Made by a program: the position numbers and the translations under genes
Shown here: one piece after another, positions 8,162 to 9,013 of the stretch
Position numbering within the stretch: position 1 is the stretch's first letter
Layout: each line of letters starts with the position of its first letter
Notes under the pieces: model-generated
What the model was told of the DNA's origin: nothing
Seen by the model: only the letters and a program-made list of their open reading frames with translations
Database searches by the model: none
Origin: Bacteroidia bacterium
GTDB lineage: Bacteria > Bacteroidota > Bacteroidia > Cytophagales > Cyclobacteriaceae
Length of the DNA stretch: 9,013 nucleotides
Direction: 5' to 3'
Assembly: GCA_012031955.1 (NCBI GenBank)
Contig: JAAURZ010000059.1
Span: forward strand, 1-9,013

Positions 8162-9013
8162 TTACGGACTGTTTGCCGATACAATCTTTCCGCCAAACAT
8201 GGTCCAAATTACCCTCGTTCGGCGAGTGAGTCGGCGTCAACGCGCATAACGTCGCGATCAACCATAATCAAGTCTGCCTGTTTGCCCGGTTCAATGGATC
8301 CTACCGCTTCTTCCATAAGTATTGCGGTGGCCGCGTTCGTTGTGTATGCCTTCAACATGGTCGTCCGGTCTACGCGTTGCGCGGGCGTAAGCACGCCGAG
8401 GTCACCCTTCCTTGTTTCGGCAATCGCCATGGCTTCGAACGGGTTTGCCGAGCTCACTGGCCAGTCGCTCGCGCCGCATATTATTGCGCCGGCATTTGCC
8501 AGTGCGTTTGCGGGATAATGATACTGGTAAAGGTCGGGATGGAGATAAGGTTTCACTAGTTCAACTGTGTAACGATCCGCCGTGGCCCACAGCAACTGCA
8601 TCACCGGCAATACATGCAGTCTTTGAAACTTACCGAAATCGCCAGGCTTCACAATTTGCAGGTGCGTAATGGAGTGTGGCATCACGCTGTTGCGCGACTG
8701 GCGCCTTGCCATCGCAAACGCCTCCAGCGACACACTTACTGCCCGGTCGCCGATGGCATGGATATGCACGAGCTGATGATTGCGATCCGCGAACAACACA
8801 AAACGGTTGAGCAGCGCAGGGGTGACAAGCAGCGAGCCCTGCTTCCCCGAATTAACATAGGGGTAGGAAATTGCTGCCGTTTGAGTGGGAAATTCGAGTA
8901 CGCCATCAGCAAATATTTTGAACCCGATCACCTGCAGATTCTTGTGGATGTTGGCGCGCTGTTCAATTTCCTTCACCCTGATTATTTGTGGAATAGCCGG
9001 TTCGTTAGCATGC
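8162..9013 (-). CDS. Amidohydro_3 (YtcJ-like) metal-dependent hydrolase, C-terminal part (one frame break)
   Basis: The minus-strand frame is open at the right edge (…NEPAIPQIIRVKEIEQ), so the N-terminus lies outside the window; the GTG near 8976 is internal. Amidohydro_3 landmarks occur in order: KIFADGVLEFPTQTAA, LVHIHAIGDRAVSVSLEAF with metal-site type histidines, SITHLQIV, a CGASDWPVSSANPFEAM segment with the expected active-site aspartate, and LMEEAVGSIEPGKQADLIMVDRD at the return to the small beta domain. The frame as given stops at 8209 after ADSLAERG. Adding one A near 8218 (minus GAAACG instead of GAACG) continues with TRVIWTMFGGKIVSANSP to a TAA at 8162-8164, the normal end of this family. 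Relatives hydrolyse amides, formamides or imides. The substrate is unknown, and YtcJ-like proteins are often secreted, but the signal region is not visible. Confidence 0.88.

Noticed and set aside
1..9013. CRISPR arrays, tRNA or rRNA genes, insertion sequences
   Set aside because: No regularly spaced repeats, cloverleaf-like or rRNA-like segments, transposase motifs or terminal inverted repeats were found on reading both strands.

Overview
The window looks like chromosomal DNA from a Bacteroidota bacterium, probably of the Cytophagales type. The basis is: MacB/FtsX-type permeases of about 800 residues ending in NPV-S/T-LR-D/Y-E, a separate ABC ATPase preceded by an RND-type periplasmic adaptor, starts that mostly lack a Shine-Dalgarno sequence and sit in A/C-rich leaders, and a TTTG/TA-rich promoter-like pair. 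The genus is inference only.

Left part (1-6148, + strand) is an efflux or export cluster. It holds the last 49 residues of a HlyD/RND-type adaptor, an intact MacB/LolD-type ATPase (257-946), and two tandem paralogous MacB-PCD/FtsX permeases (1180-3562 and 3673-6088). A hairpin followed by a T run closes the cluster. The expected machine is an inner-membrane mechanotransmission ABC complex coupled to the periplasmic adaptor. An outer-membrane TolC partner would lie upstream, outside the window. The substrate cannot be read from the sequence.

Middle (6146-7263, - strand) is a one-piece receiver plus histidine kinase protein, convergent to the permeases and sharing their terminator region. Next is a 312-base stretch (7264-7575) without a convincing gene. 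It contains a promoter candidate for the kinase, a pair of 15-base direct repeats at a 20-base period, a perfect 6-bp hairpin and a 41-residue minus-strand ORF. It looks like a small intergenic repeat or operator region.

Right part is a SRPBCC-type small protein (+ strand, start near 7576, end 8073) convergent with an Amidohydro_3 (YtcJ-like) metal-dependent hydrolase (- strand). The hydrolase runs off the right end of the window.

The most important reading aid is that both permeases, the kinase and the hydrolase are broken by reading-frame shifts, six in total. Every one is repaired by adding back exactly one base, usually in a short homopolymer. After repair, permease 1 is 794 aa, permease 2 is 805 aa, the kinase is 372 aa, and the hydrolase gains a normal C-terminus. 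This pattern points to consensus sequencing errors rather than gene decay, so the four genes are annotated here as whole genes. I found no clearly novel system; the 7331-7456 intergenic element is the least explained part.
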